A stretch of 64,000 nt of DNA from Chelydra serpentina (taxonomy: Eukaryota; Chordata; Testudines; Chelydridae), in assembly GCA_037349315.1 (NCBI GenBank), contig JBAIAC010000018.1, forward strand, positions 2,418,001 to 2,482,000, in the 5' to 3' direction. The translations under genes were made by a program, and so were the position numbers. Shown in pieces: positions 23,186-34,495 of the stretch. Positions within the stretch are counted from its first letter, which is position 1. Every line of letters starts with the position of its first letter. The notes under the pieces are model-generated. The model did not search any database. It worked only from the letters and a program-made list of their open reading frames with translations, and had not been told where the DNA came from.

Positions 23186-23923
23186 TCGGTCAATGCTCTG
23201 AAATAAGACCTTTTGGTTGAATCAGACTAATTACGACCAAGCTATCACAGCTTTCTGTGCTCAACTGTGTATGGCCACTGAAGCATAAAGACTGAAGTCT
23301 CACTCCCTCCTTCATCTGATGGAAAAACGGCATTGTTTGAAGCCATCAGAGCTGACTGCTAAGATGCTCATAGCAGATGGCGTTCAGACAAAAGGGAAGC
23401 TACAATCTGAGTCTTCAAAGACGTTTATTGAGAGCAAGAGCAAAAGTAAAAGCTGACTGGGTTCAGCTTTGGAATGTACTTCAGTCATGGCATAAGAAAG
23501 ATAAGGAATCCTGGTAACTGATTCAGGCAGTCCGTTTAAAACAGGCTGATACGTGGCACGATCTCAGCACACTCTATTCAGCTTTGCAGCATTTGCAGGT
23601 GAAAATAGCACCACATTGTCCAGTAAAAAATTGGGGTGGCGGCACTAGCTAGAGTCTGCAGGATTAGTTGTATCAATGGGAAGATCATTTCAGTTCTCCA
23701 TCACCTGCAGTTTTTCTTCCATTTGAAGAGGGGCAGGAAGTTCTGGTAAAGCCAATTTCTTTCAACCAAGAAAAGATCCGGATCATTGTCTTAAGCTGAA
23801 TTGTGGGAAGGCCCCAGGGTTTTGTAACATTACCCCCGAGTTGCTGAAGGTAGGTGAGGGTATTGTAGTGAGGTGGCATAGGCTTTTCCAGACACCTGGT
23901 GCACTACCATCATCCCCTATGAC

Positions 23924-24531
23924 TACGGCTACATTTTAGTCACGGGTATTTTTAGTAAAAGTCATGGACAGGTCACGGGCAGTAAGGAAAAATGCATGGC
24001 CCGTGACCTGTCCGTAACTTTTACTATATACCCCTAACTAAAACTTAAGTGGGGGGCTATGGGTACACTGGGGGTGTGGCCCAGGACCCCCGGGAGTGCT
24101 GGGGGGGGGGGAGCGGGTGGTGAAGCGCAGCCTAGGACCCCCACCGGTGCTTGGGGGGAGGGGGGAGGGTGTTGGTGGTGCTGGCAGGCTTCCTACCTGG
24201 CTCCGCGTGTCCCTGCCGCTCCTTGCGGGAGGGATGGCAAGAGTCTCTCTGCGTGCTGCTCCTGGCACAAGTGCTGGCTCTGCAGCTCCCATTGGCCAGG
24301 AACTGCAGTCCATGGGAGCTGCAGGGGTGGGGCCTGCAGGCAGCGTATGGAGCCCCCTGGTCCCTCCTCCTAGGAGCTGCAAGGACATGTTAATGGGAGC
24401 CCGAGAGCCCACCACCCCAAGGTAAGCGCCCGGCTCAGGCAGCCCCTAAGCCAGCACCAGCCACTGCAGAAGTCACGGAGGTCATGGAAAGTCACAGAAT
24501 CCATGAGCTCTGTGACAGACATGCAATCTTA
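23924..24531. mobile_element. Non-autonomous hAT-type element nested in the LINE
   Basis: The element is flanked by the perfect 8-bp duplication CCTATGAC (23916-23923 and 24532-24539). Its ends TACGGCTACATTTT and TGCAATCTTA form short imperfect inverted repeats. The left part contains a strong hairpin (23954-24025). The middle is GC-rich and shares a module with the repeat at 34756-35230. The LINE reading continues on either side. The 80-125 codon frames within are by-products of GC richness. Confidence 0.85.
23954..24025. repeat. Hairpin: 27-bp inverted arms, 18-bp loop
   Basis: The left arm at 23954-23980 ends in GACAGGTCACGGGC and the right arm at 23999-24025 starts GCCCGTGACCTGTC. They pair over 27 bp with two mismatches. 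Confidence 0.95.
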
Positions 24532-25339
24532 CCTATGACCGGAAGAAAGGAGTTAGCCTACCTCTGCTCAAAAAGGATGAGAGAGTTGAATGTAGCAACT
24601 GTAGAGGTGGTATAATACGTCAGTCTCAGGAAAAGTCTCTGCTTTATAAATCAACAATGCACTCTGTGGTAAAGACCAGGATACTCAGTGCAGCTTTAGA
24701 TCTGCTAGTTACACTGTCAACCACTGTTACCTTGAGACAGCTTTTTGCAGAGATGGCTGAATTTAATAAGCCACGCACAGCACTTTTAATTGTCTTCAAG
24801 TGAGCAAGATTTTTAGGATCTGAGGCATTTTGGTGGCCCTTGGAAAACAGAGCTCTACTAATGACACTATAATGAGACAGAAAGCAGCATTTGAGTCAAT
24901 GGCAAATACTTGGCATAGTTTCCTATCTCCAAGGGAGTTTGCGAAGTCTGTAACCATAATTTTCAATATTGCCATTGATCAGTTGATGGATAAGCTTGAG
25001 GAGGCAGGTGTCCGTGGCACTGGGATAAGAACCATTCTCAGATATGAGCAAGTTTGAGATGTCAGATGTGCCAATTACATTATGGTGTGGACTAAATTTG
25101 GTCAATGGTTGCAGCTGATGGCTAGTCTTGTTTGGCATGAAGCCACACTCATTGGTCTGGTTATTAATCAGGATAAAACTAAGCTATGAAACCTCACTCC
25201 ATCAAGTCCATCTCAAGTCCTCATTAGTTGTATCTGGCACTCCAACACTGACCAATGCTTCTGCTTTTTTTATAGGCTCTGCTTTCTCTCATTAATGTTT
25301 AATAACTTTAAAACTAGTGTGTTTAAAAACTAGAAGCCA

Positions 25340-25470
25340 GTGGCTCAGCTGGAGTAAATCAATGCATTTCCATTTACTTCACTTTACACCATCTGAAAAA
25401 ATCTGGCTCTGTAGGACCTGATTCTCATTGACGCTAAAGCCACTCTTCAATCTTCCCTTAACAAGCCCAT
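25340..25470. repeat. MITE-like palindromic fragment
   Basis: GGAGTAAATCAATGCATTTC, CACTTTACACCATCTGAAAA and CCTGATTCTCATTGACGCTAA resemble decayed turtle MITEs of the 'TTACACCAG' type. Ends not resolved. Confidence 0.35.
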
Positions 25471-26217
25471 TCTTTTTCATTTGTTGCCTATAATTTAAGA
25501 TTGCAAGCTTCCCAGCATAGGGAGCTTTTTTTTTCTAGTTTACCATGCACAGAACAGTGAAAATATCTGTGCTTTATGGGCTAACATAGAAATGCAGCCA
25601 ATTATTTTCCTGCTAAAACAGGACCAGCATACTGGGTTGTGTAGAAGCTGTTGCTTTTTTCTCTCTCTCAAATGATCAATACAACAAAATCTGGTTTAGT
25701 ATAAAATAAAAATGTCAGATCTGGTTTGTTCTCTAAAGTCATGTCAGGTTATGTAAGAGATGTCCGTTGTTTGAAAATATTTAAAAAAATCAAAGCTCAG
25801 GAGTTCTTATGGAAATTGAAATTTCCTTTCTTTCAACTGCACTACTTGAAAGATCAGAAGTCCTTGCGCTTCATGAAGAATCTGTGTGTGTATCTGATAG
25901 AAAATCATTTTGAGTTTATTTTGTTCTGTTTTCTCTTTCCTCCTATCTATGCAGCTACTGCGCACCATGGTTGGCCTCAGAATGTCAATCTGTAAAATAA
26001 TGCAACCTAAAGTAAGGTGCATATTATACTCTCATGTCCCTATCTGAGTTGTGTGTGTTTGCCACTTTTTTTTCAGTAGCAGAGAACTACAATGTGGTTC
26101 TCTATTTTTTCTGAGGTTTTAAAAAGAAAATTAGTAACTAAAACTGTCTATGGTGATAATTAGAGATGAAGAAAAACAGACACCTGAATTCTGAGAATTT
26201 TCCTGTCACAAGGTACA
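25471..26217. other. No gene seen; acceptor-like polypyrimidine tract at 25915-25953
   Basis: The only item of note is a T/C-rich run ending CTATCTATGCAG that resembles a splice acceptor. The frame across it shows no domain. Confidence 0.4.
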
Positions 26218-26700
26218 TGTGACGGTGTACCCCATAAAACTTTATGGGGAGATACTTATAAATGTATACATGATGTAACTGGACTATGTTTTATGCTACA
26301 TGTGCCATGTAACATATCTCTGTGAAAGTTATGACCTACTGAATTTATTCCTCCTGTGTATATGCATGTATCATTGTTGTAGCTGAAGTTATGAATATTG
26401 GTTGTATTTCTTGAGAAAGGAATGTGCAAGTTAAGTGCCCAATCAAGAAGCACTTAACAGACAATAGAACTTGCAGACACCAATCCACATCTGAGCTTTG
26501 CCAGGAATGTGGCTGGTCTGAGAAGGAACTGAGTTGTGCATGGACAGGTGACTTGTCTATGTGACCCCAACTCCATTTGGTAACTGGATGCTACATAGCG
26601 GGAGGGAAGGGTGTCCACCCAGAGGAGAAAATCTATTTAAACCCCTGGGAAACCCCTCCATTTTGTCTTCAGCTGGCTAAAGAGAGAGACTCTCCACCCC
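26218..26700 (+). mobile_element. LTR-like repeat, 5' part
   Basis: Starts TGTGACGGTGTACCCCATA and continues through CTTATAAATGTATACATGAT, CATGTAACATATCTCTGTGA and CAACTCCATTTGGTAACTGG to CATTTTGTCTTCAGCTGGCT. I recognise this order as a turtle LTR-type repeat from memory. I see no matching 3' end or duplication, so it is truncated or joined to another repeat at about 26700. Confidence 0.5.
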
Positions 26701-26880
26701 CCGGGTACCAACTCGTACACCAGGAAACTTAATGAGTAAAAAGTGATTTTAATAATAAGTACAGAAAGTAGGATTTAGGTGATTCCAAGTAGTGACAGAC
26801 AGAACAAAGTGAATCACTAAATAAAATAAAATAGAGTTACGTCAGCCTAAAGCGGCCGCAGTTAGTATATCACTCATGCA
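26701..26880. repeat. Unclassified repeat fragment
   Basis: The ACCAGGAAACTTAATGAGTA, AAAAGTGATTTTAATAATAA and AGTACAGAAAGTAGGATTTA series is one I associate with turtle interspersed repeats. A GCGGCCGC octamer at about 26851 is natural CpG-rich sequence, not cloning-vector evidence. Confidence 0.3.
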
Positions 26881-27214
26881 TACTTGGTTTCTTCCATTTG
26901 TGCTGCACATACTCGCCAGGATTACATGTGTTGATGCATATTGCGGTACACCATGGATGTGTATCCCAGAGTGCAACTCACCGCTGTCCAGCGTATTCCC
27001 TTTTGGGAAGTTTTAGCTATGCATGATGAGGCAGAAATGAGTTGCATAGGAATGACTGGGAGCAAGGTTTCAAGTTCCCAGCATGCAATTTTCTCCATCT
27101 GAGAATATCCATATCCCATAATTTTCATGACTTTTTTTTTAAAAAGGGGAAAAAAACATGAATCTCCAGAGTCCCCCTCCTCAGCCATCTCTGACAGAAG
27201 CATATAATCTGTTC

Positions 27215-27460
27215 AGCTCTGCACTGTTGTCATGAGAGTTGCAAACACAGGGCACATGTTCCTCTGGTATCTGCAGAGCTGCAAGGACAGCAGGGAACAT
27301 GACGATTTCATGGAGAACAGACTTCTGTGGGACATAGCTAAAACCAATTCAAGGTTACTGGTGGAGTTCAGCAGCTGCAGATGGTGGAGCACCACTTTTG
27401 GGCCTGAGAAATGAGCACTGACTGGTGGGGATGGCGTTGTAATGCAGGTGTAGTCAGATG
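27215..27460 (+). pseudogene. Decayed PIF/Harbinger-like transposon coding remnant
   Basis: The plus-strand frame 27232-27414 reads 'MRVANTGHMFLWYLQSCKDS', then 'REHDDFMENRLLWDIAKTNS' and 'LLVEFSS', ending in a stop before a 'DWW'-like continuation. I recall this order (an arginine-rich start, 'SREHDDFMENRLL', 'LVEFSSMQ', 'DWWDxIVxxxW') from the region upstream of the nuclease domain in turtle Harbinger-type elements. That recognition is from memory. No DDE catalytic domain follows, so the remnant is not functional. The minus-strand frames over the same region are shadows. Confidence 0.45.
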
Positions 27461-27489
27461 CTGGTTGTGTGTGTGTTCTCTCTGCATGC

Positions 27490-27665
27490 TGTACTGACTC
27501 TGACCAGATAGCTCGTACAGCAGGCGCCGATCAAACTGCCCAGTAACCACAGACTTTGTTCCTAGCGAAGGCACTAGATCAGGTTTATTACTGACAAAGC
27601 ACGGTTCCAGCTCCCTGTATCAATGTCTATAGTTACACTAGCACAGGTATGGCCTGTGACAATGG
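27490..27665. repeat. Unclassified repeat fragment
   Basis: ACCAGATAGCTCGTACAGCA, GGCGCCGATCAAACTGCCCA and AGGCACTAGATCAGGTTTAT form a phrase set I associate with turtle repeats. Class unknown. Confidence 0.3.
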
Positions 27666-29527
27666 ATGCAGTAAAAATCACTGATAGTGAGCACAAGCAA
27701 CTTATTTATGCTGCTGTGTTGGATTTTTATTTATACGATGCAGTACCAAATCTCTCCTCCTCCAGTATTTGCCTCCTGGACCCAGGAGTATGATTGGAAA
27801 GCCCTGTTCTTGAGATCCACAAGAATATATAAATTTATGATTTTGCCAAAATCTAAGACTGCAATCCCTTATTTGGGCGCGTGGACATTTATGATTCTAC
27901 GGTAGAGACAATAAAGGAAAGAGAGCAGTAGTATTTAGGTGGACAATAAGGATTGGCTTTGTAATGAAGCCATGTTGTTTGCTACTCTTTCTCTGTTTCC
28001 TACCAATTATTCTATCTGATACACTCTGTGCCCTTTTCTTCTACAGCTTTTAGTAAGTCATGGTGTTGCTTGCCAAAACGTATTGAGAATTTTTCTATTG
28101 GCTTCAGTGAGACGAAGGTTTAGCCCATGGTTACTTAACATAACCTGATGCTCATCTCCAGTCATAAAATCTTTTTTCTTCCAGACAAATGTGAGGCGAG
28201 GAGGGAAAATTACTTTTCCGACTCTGCTTAAAAAATAAAATTCCCGGACCTTTTAGGGTACCACTTAACATATATTGGAGTGTGAGCACTTCTGAGATAG
28301 AATATTGTATATTCTGGGGAGAATTATGTTCATATAGACCCAGCCAAGTGATTTTAAAAGCCATATTGCAGCTTCTGTAAGTGCAGTTTTTCAATGAATC
28401 ATACCTTTTAAGATTAGGTGAAGATCTGTCACTATAATTCATAGTTTATTTAATTGCTGAAATAAAAGCTTCTCCACTAATGCATATTTTTCATTTCCCT
28501 CAAAATACATTTTCCCCTTTCACATAATAGTAACTATTATCTCAGCAGGTAGAACTCTCAATGGTCTAAAACAAGCATATTTCAAAATAAAACCAACAAA
28601 ACTAAGACAGCAACAAAGCCAATGTGACTACAGCATTGCTGTGGGAAAAGATGGAGAGTCATAAGTACACAGTAATTGCTACCACTCAAACAACCCTCTA
28701 GACAGCTAAAATATGAAGGAACCGAATAAAAACTGGGGGGTAGTGGAAAAATAGTGTATTATAAATGACTCAAGAACACTTACCAAGAATAAATTCCAGA
28801 AAAAAAATGATGATATATTACATTTACATAGTGCCTTCCCTCTTCAGAGATTCCAAAGCACTTTACAAACTGTAGGCATCTCTTCTCCCACCAATGGCAT
28901 GCAGGCACCATTGGGGGGAAAGAGGCAGACTTATAAAGAGAGACACTCAGAGGGAAGAGGCCACTTTTTTACAAACAAAACCTAATATTAATCTAAAGAT
29001 TGCTTTTTTCCAGTTCCAGTGAGAACAATATTTGTATGGCGATAAGCGTTCTTCTACAGTACTTTCCACCCAAATATTACAGCGCTGTAAAACCAAAAGG
29101 AAATGGCTCATCTATTTTTGTTGCCAATGCTGTATGACTGTAGATCTGAAAGTAATGTCAGAAGCTATAAATGGCATATTAGGTCCAAAGCAACATAAAA
29201 ATAACCACTCTGCTCTTGAATTAGCATTAATCCATTTGCTTTATACCCTCAGACCTTAATCGGATATCAGTAACAAAGAATAAAGAAAATGAATATATCT
29301 CTTAAGTAGCATGTAGAAATACACCAGTTTAGGACAGGATGTAAAGAAGAATAATTTAGTCAATTGAAAGTACAGGGAACTTGAAGGAGGCAGAACTGAA
29401 GTGTCTATGTTGTGTTTGGGGGCAAGACACCAATATGCAAACAAACTGCCAAGGAAGGGTGTGTGGGGGTGAGCATCGTATGCAGGTGTAAAAATCTGTG
29501 TGTAACCCACACATTTGCTGGGTGTGG
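27666..29527. other. No gene seen; possible ancient repeat at 28815-28900
   Basis: CATTTACATAGTGCCTTCC and CAAAGCACTTTACAAAC at about 28820-28875 have the look of an old MIR or L2-type 3' end. Nothing else recognised. Confidence 0.35.
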
Positions 29528-30223
29528 TGTTCTGTCCCATCTAGTGGCACCGTGACCACTTAGAGAGAGAGATGAATGAGCCTGCTGTACAGTCTTAGCT
29601 AAGAGGCCATATGACTTTTAACTTATGCAGTAAAGTCTTATGCATTTAGCCCTCGAGGTCCCAGGTTCGATCCCGCCTGCTGACAACTGGGGTCTGTTGG
29701 TGTTACATGTGGATTTGGTGGTTTATTGTGTTGCTGGCTAATGGGTAACTAAATGTTAAATCTGTACTAGTTAACTTGCATCTGCAGGAACTAGATGAAA
29801 GTTAACGAGTAAAGATTTAGTACAGAGTCTTTGGCTGTAGACAGCCCCAGTGGTCTACTACAGAGTCTTGTTTTCTGTAGATAGTCCCCATGACCAGTAC
29901 TCACAGATAATGGGAGTGATAATTACTTTTGAACTTTACTGCCACTGATACAGAATCAGGTGTTTGGCTTGGGGGCAAATGCGGGGAGAGTCTATATTTA
30001 AAAACCCCAGGAGCTTTTATGTGGGAACTGTTAAACAATAAGCACTGGAAAGTAAGTAAAAGCTGAGCTTCAGAGGAGACAAACTGGAGCAGAGGGTACT
30101 GTAAACTGATGATCTAATCTGAAAGTTCGAGGAAAGAAGTGGCGATATACAAGCCTGATACTTGGAAGAGGTACCCACTGAGAGGGAGGTTGCTAGTGTA
30201 CAGCTCACCCCTGAACCCTAACA
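29528..30223 (+). mobile_element. Possible LTR (TG...CA) with TATA-like box
   Basis: The block runs from TGTTCTGTCCCATCTAGTGG to CTGAACCCTAACA. It contains a TATA-like TCTATATTTAAAA at 29991-30003 followed by CCCCAGGAGC. A pol-III B-box-like GGTTCGATCCC lies at 29664-29674 without a tRNA fold. No target-site duplication was found, so boundaries and class are tentative. Confidence 0.35.
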
Positions 30224-31839
30224 GTATGCAGACACCTTATTTGATGTCCATCTGAGCATAGACATACTTTAAAATAATCATTATCCTTTACGTGTGTATG
30301 GCTGTGATACTAGCATCACGACTTCATTGCAAGTGGATGCAGGACGAGAAAATGAGGTATGGAAAGGAGTGATTCCTTTGCTTATATGTGGATATAATCT
30401 ATAATTAGTAAATATAGTAAGAACAAAGATGAAAAAGGAGTTAAAGCTGGATGGGTATGTGCTTAGTCTGACATATACACAAGGAGAACTCTTTCAGATA
30501 TGTTCTTCTTTATCATGTATCAATAGCAAACATGCTGAGATTTTTTAAAAATCTAAAACAAAATAAATCACTATGGTTACCTTTGATCACTGTTCACTAT
30601 GATCCATTTCTGAGCTCTGAGCCACAACATTGATCATAAAATAGGCTGATGTCAAGTGTCTGTGAAATGACAGTATTGCTCATGTTAGGAGGAGGCATAT
30701 TGTATCTCTCTCTAGGGGATAAATGAGTTGTCTCTGCTGCTGTGGGTTTATATATATATGTATGGCATTGACTTTATATAAAGAACTGTGGTTGAAACAG
30801 AGATATTGTAAGTCACCAATCTGACATCAGTTAGGGCTTGTACTGCCACAGCTATATGCTATTTTTAGCACACTGAGAGCTAGAGTATGTCTCCCTGAAC
30901 TGGGAATCACGCCCCCATCTTGAGGTGTAGACGTACCCTTTCTTGGCAAGAGAAGGGAATACCTAGAATGAGAAAGTTTTGGAACTCTGAGGATTGGTTT
31001 TAAAAGTAGGTCAGAAACATAAAAACAAATTACATGAGCAAGTTTGAACATTATTTTTCATTAAATATCAATTTCCAAGATTTCTGTTGCATACATTATT
31101 ATAAATATATGTTATGACTACAGATAAAATGCATTTGGAAGTTACCATTGATCTGTAACAAGTGCTCTGTCTGATGCACAGAGCTTGTCCAGTTTTCGTG
31201 AGGTGAAATGGTTTTGTGGTGGTGATGTGTTGACCATGGCAAATCTTTGGTACCTTCTTATATTCAAGCTGCCACTTGGACATTGAGGTTTACTATAGCA
31301 TACGGGAAACACTGACGTCTGTGACTTACAAACTGTTGACTAACATCGTATGAAAAGAAAATTGGACTACTTGTGGTATCACTGATGTTTTTCAATTTTT
31401 TTCTAAAGTGCGTTCAGTTCCTGCAAAAGGAACCAGATTGACAGACTGGGAGACTAAAGTTCTCTGTTTAGTAGTAGTCTGTTTCCCTGCAGTGGCTCAC
31501 TGCCAATATGCCTTGACAAACTCTAAGGACAAGAGAGTATTTCAATCTCTGGACCCATAGAGTCCTTGAACTTGTCTCCTGAGGTTGCCAACAATGGAGA
31601 AATTTATTACCACTGATGATGGTGGCACAACTCTTTTCACATAAACTCCGGACAAATGTTAATGACATTTCATCATAGCTGATCTGGACTAGATTAGAAC
31701 CTAGCTGGCTCCCTATACCATTGTCTATCCCCTAAGCCAAATAGAATAGGAAAATTATGTAGCACAACATTGTAATGAATATCTATTCATTATGAAATGC
31801 CTTTATATAAATGAAAGGCATGGTCTCATCTAGAACGCT
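30224..31839. other. No gene seen; possible MITE fragment at 30830-30945
   Basis: AGTATGTCTCCCTGAACTGG and GAGGTGTAGACGTACCC at about 30880-30940 resemble the ends of 'GTCTACAC' turtle MITEs. The rest is unrecognised. Confidence 0.35.
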
Positions 31840-32300
31840 AAGTGAGTACTGATCACCTCATCTCAAAAAAGGATATTGAAGAATTAGAGAGGGTTTAGAG
31901 AAGGGCAATGAGAATGATTAAGGGCATGATAAAACTCTCATATGAAGAGAAATTGAAAAAATTGGGATTGTTTCCCTTAGAAAAGAGATGAATAAGAGGG
32001 AACATGATAAAGTATATAAAATAACGGATGGTCTTCAGAAGGTAGAATGGGACTTTTTGTTCTCCCTGTGCCACAGCACAAGAACAAAAGAACCATCAAA
32101 TGAAGAAAAGATGGAAAATTGCAAAACCAATAAAAGGAAATACTTCACACAACATGTAATTAATTAAACTGCAGGAAGTCATTGAAGACAAGAACTTAAA
32201 AAGATTCAAAAAGGGATTGGATGTTGATATAGATATAATGAATATTCAGATTTTGTGGAAGGGATATTTAACCTCATGCTTCGGGGCTTCAGACCACAGA
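31840..32300 (+). mobile_element. Old CR1-like LINE 3' fragment
   Basis: The plus-strand reading across stops gives 'KKDIEELERV', 'RAMRMIKGMIKLSYEEKLKK', 'LGLFPLEKR' and, after a gap, 'LKRFKKGLD'. This is the C-terminal order of CR1-type proteins. It then runs into a tail reading GGGATATTTAACCTCATGCT. More diverged than the other CR1 copies in the window. Confidence 0.75.
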
Positions 32301-32565
32301 CGACGGGGGAAAGAGGTACCTAGCCCACGGTAGTGGAGCGCGGTGCTGGGTAGAGAGCACCAAGCCCCAACTCCACTATTTTTGGAAAGGTCTGGTGCTG
32401 CTGGTGTTGGCTGACAGCTCCAGGATTCAGGCCTCCTGCAATCTCTGTACCTGTAGTTATTCTGCGTCCTATTACAGCTATTTACAGCAGCACTGAATGA
32501 TTGCTGCTATGCTGCCTCCCCTTCTCAGGCACCCAACGTCCAGCTGTAAGCAACAAGGAAAGGTC

Positions 32566-32628
32566 AGCCGGCACCATGTGGGGGACAGCCGGCACCATGT
32601 GGGGGACAGCCGGCACCATGTGGGGGAC
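32566..32628. repeat. 21-bp minisatellite, three identical units
   Basis: AGCCGGCACCATGTGGGGGA plus C is repeated three times exactly. In the plus frame 32497-32679 it gives three copies of a seven-residue SRHHVGD unit, but that frame has no other protein feature and I do not call it a gene. Confidence 0.95.
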
Positions 32629-32639
32629 AGCATTCCACA

Positions 32640-33765
32640 GACCACAGCTCGAGAACGGCTGTTATTGAGGAACGTTTGATCTTGTAGACTAGTACATTCT
32701 ACAAGAGTGGCTATAGATCAACCTCCGTGGATTTCCCTCTTGTATTTCATATTCCCTGTGTTTGTACATCTCCAAACGTACTGGTGGAGAAAATAAATGA
32801 TGGGAGGACGTTCTTCACCTTATCCATGAGATTCCTTCTGATTGCTCTTGTCTCAATGACTTGTGATTATGGTAGGTTAGAGTTGTGTTTTGAGTGCTGT
32901 ATTTCACCAGCTGAAAAAATAACCCCGTTTATTAACTGAACACAGAGGTTAATATGATCTGCAAGTAGAGTTTTCTTATAGCGTTATCCACATTTGCGTT
33001 GCACTGCACTTGCCAAACAGCTCAGTTCTACATGACACAATCTAATTAAATGAGATGTCAGCCAACACTACAGTAAATATGTTTTGAATAAGAGTGCTAC
33101 TGAAGACTAATATACTGCAGTGTTCCATAACAGTATGGAGCTCTTGGGAAAGGAATCCCTGTGTTACCCCTCTACTCTTCAAGGTTAGCAGGAAAATACA
33201 AATGCCTTGGAAATCATTAGCCAAATGCAGAGCTCCATATTTAGAGCCATATTTTACCACCGTTATTTAGGTTGAGTAGCACCATACTGTGCAAATAGTG
33301 CCACTGATTTCAATTAAATTTCTTCAGGAAGAAAGAGTTCATTAATGGAAGGGTTGCAGAATCTGGCCCTTAGTCCTTCCTCAATCATATGAAACTTTTT
33401 TGTGTTCCAAATACTTGCACGTCAAACACCCATTCTTATTTACTGTTAATGTTTTGTCATTGTGAATGTCCATTTCAGAGTTTTAACTTTAAATAGCATA
33501 TTTCATATGTTCAAATTAAACTGATTTCCTTTGTTAGGCTCTCCACACTGCAGAGGAGCTCTGAGATGCCTACTGTCCAGGTGTACAAGTGGCTTTCAAG
33601 TAGTCTCTTCTGCAACATGGGGGGAAAAGAATTTGATGAAGGAAAAAAATCGACAACTACAAAAAGGAAAAAATTAAACCAGCTGACTGTGCCTGAATTA
33701 GACACTTGATATTTTAAAGCCTGAATTAAATCACTCAACACAAATGCCATTAAGTTGAAAATTAG
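32640..33765. other. No gene seen
   Basis: No recognisable domain or repeat. Confidence 0.45.
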
Positions 33766-33767
33766 AG

Positions 33768-33847
33768 GCCTGATTTTAGAGTGGCTGAGCCTCTCTAGTT
33801 CTCGCTGATGTCAACTGGAGTGATCAGCACCTCTGAAAATCAGGCTC
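33768..33847. mobile_element. Short palindromic MITE
   Basis: The left end GCCTGATTTTAGAGTGGCTGA (33768-33788) and right end, the complement of GCCTGATTTTCAGAGGTGCT (to 33845), are inverted repeats of about 20 bp with few mismatches, about 80 bp in total. This is a common turtle element type. No clear duplication. Confidence 0.6.
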
Positions 33848-33852
33848 TGTAT

Positions 33853-34490
33853 TGTGACAAAGTTCCTCCTCTACCTTGGTGAGTCCTGCGCTTATTGGCA
33901 GATTTTGATCGCCTCAGAGATCTTCCCCTCTGGTAGAACCCACAGTAAAATTCCTCCTGAGTCTGATCAGGAGTTGGGAGGTTTCGGGGGAACCCGGGCC
34001 CGCCCTCTACTCCAGGTTCCAGCCCAGGGCCTTGTGGATTGCAGTTGTCTATAGGGTTTCCTGTAACAGCTGCGTGACAGCTACAACTCCCTGGGCTACT
34101 TCCCCACAGCCTCCGCCCAACACCTTCTTTATGCCTACTGCAGGACCTTCCTCCTGATGGTCTGCTGATGCTTGTACTCCTCAGTCCTTCAACTCTTCTC
34201 ACTCTCAACTCCTTGTGTGCCTCTTGCTCCCAGCTCCTCACACGCAACACCACAAACTGAAGGAAGCTCCTTTTTAAACCCAGGTGCCCTGATTAGCCTG
34301 CCTGTCTTAATTGATTCTAGCAGGTTCTTCTTAATTGGCTCCAGGTGTCCTAATTAGCCTGCCTGCCTTAAATTGGTTCCAGAAAGTTCCTGCTTGTTCT
34401 AGTGCAGCCCCTGCTCTGGTCACTCAGGGAACAGAAAACTATTAATCCAATGGCCAGTATATTTGGCTTCGATCAGACTTCTGTACCCCA
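33853..34490. mobile_element. LTR related to 3905-4571, 3'-truncated
   Basis: Starts TGTGACAAAGTTCCTCCTCT. It shares with the 3905 copy the block GGGGGAACCCGGGCCCGCCC, the CAGCCCAGGG phrase, GTGTCCTAATTAGCCTGCC-like pieces and CACTCAGGGAACAGAAAACT. It stops at CTGTACCCCA, lacking the TCTGTCACA-like end, and the SINE begins within a few bases. No internal viral sequence is present. The 137-codon minus frame and other frames inside are not genes. Confidence 0.8.
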
Positions 34491-34495
34491 AATAG

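Larger units (their letters stand above)
23190..25230 (+). mobile_element. Ancient LINE fragment: reverse transcriptase part, interrupted
   Basis: On the plus strand, across stops and frame changes, the segment reads 'WEDHFSSPSPAV' (23672 onward) and 'GKAPGFCNITPELLKVGEG' (23816 onward). After a 608-bp element it resumes with 'ERVECSNCRGGI', 'LRQLFAEMAEFNKPRTALLI' (domain A, where the catalytic Asp is not preserved), 'FNIAIDQLMDKLEEAG', 'DVRCANYIMVWT' (the YADD box reduced to CANY) and 'GLVINQDKTK'. This is the canonical order of non-LTR RT domains. The copy is certainly inactive. The LINE clade is not determined. Confidence 0.7.

Noticed and set aside
24038..24425. GC-rich frames up to 125 codons with Pro/Gly-rich products
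   Set aside because: They sit in a non-autonomous hAT element; stop codons are rare there because of GC content.
26851..26858. GCGGCCGC octamer, a possible sign of cloning vector
   Set aside because: Flanks are ordinary repeat sequence with no vector or adaptor words; natural occurrence is adequate.
29640..29690. tRNA-like B box GGTTCGATCCC
   Set aside because: No matching A box at the right distance and no T-stem pairing; it is inside an LTR-like repeat.
32566..32628. Possible CRISPR-like repeats
   Set aside because: The 21-bp units are contiguous with no spacers, and the genome is vertebrate.
33840..34253. 137-codon minus-strand frame
   Set aside because: It is contained in the truncated LTR and has no domain.
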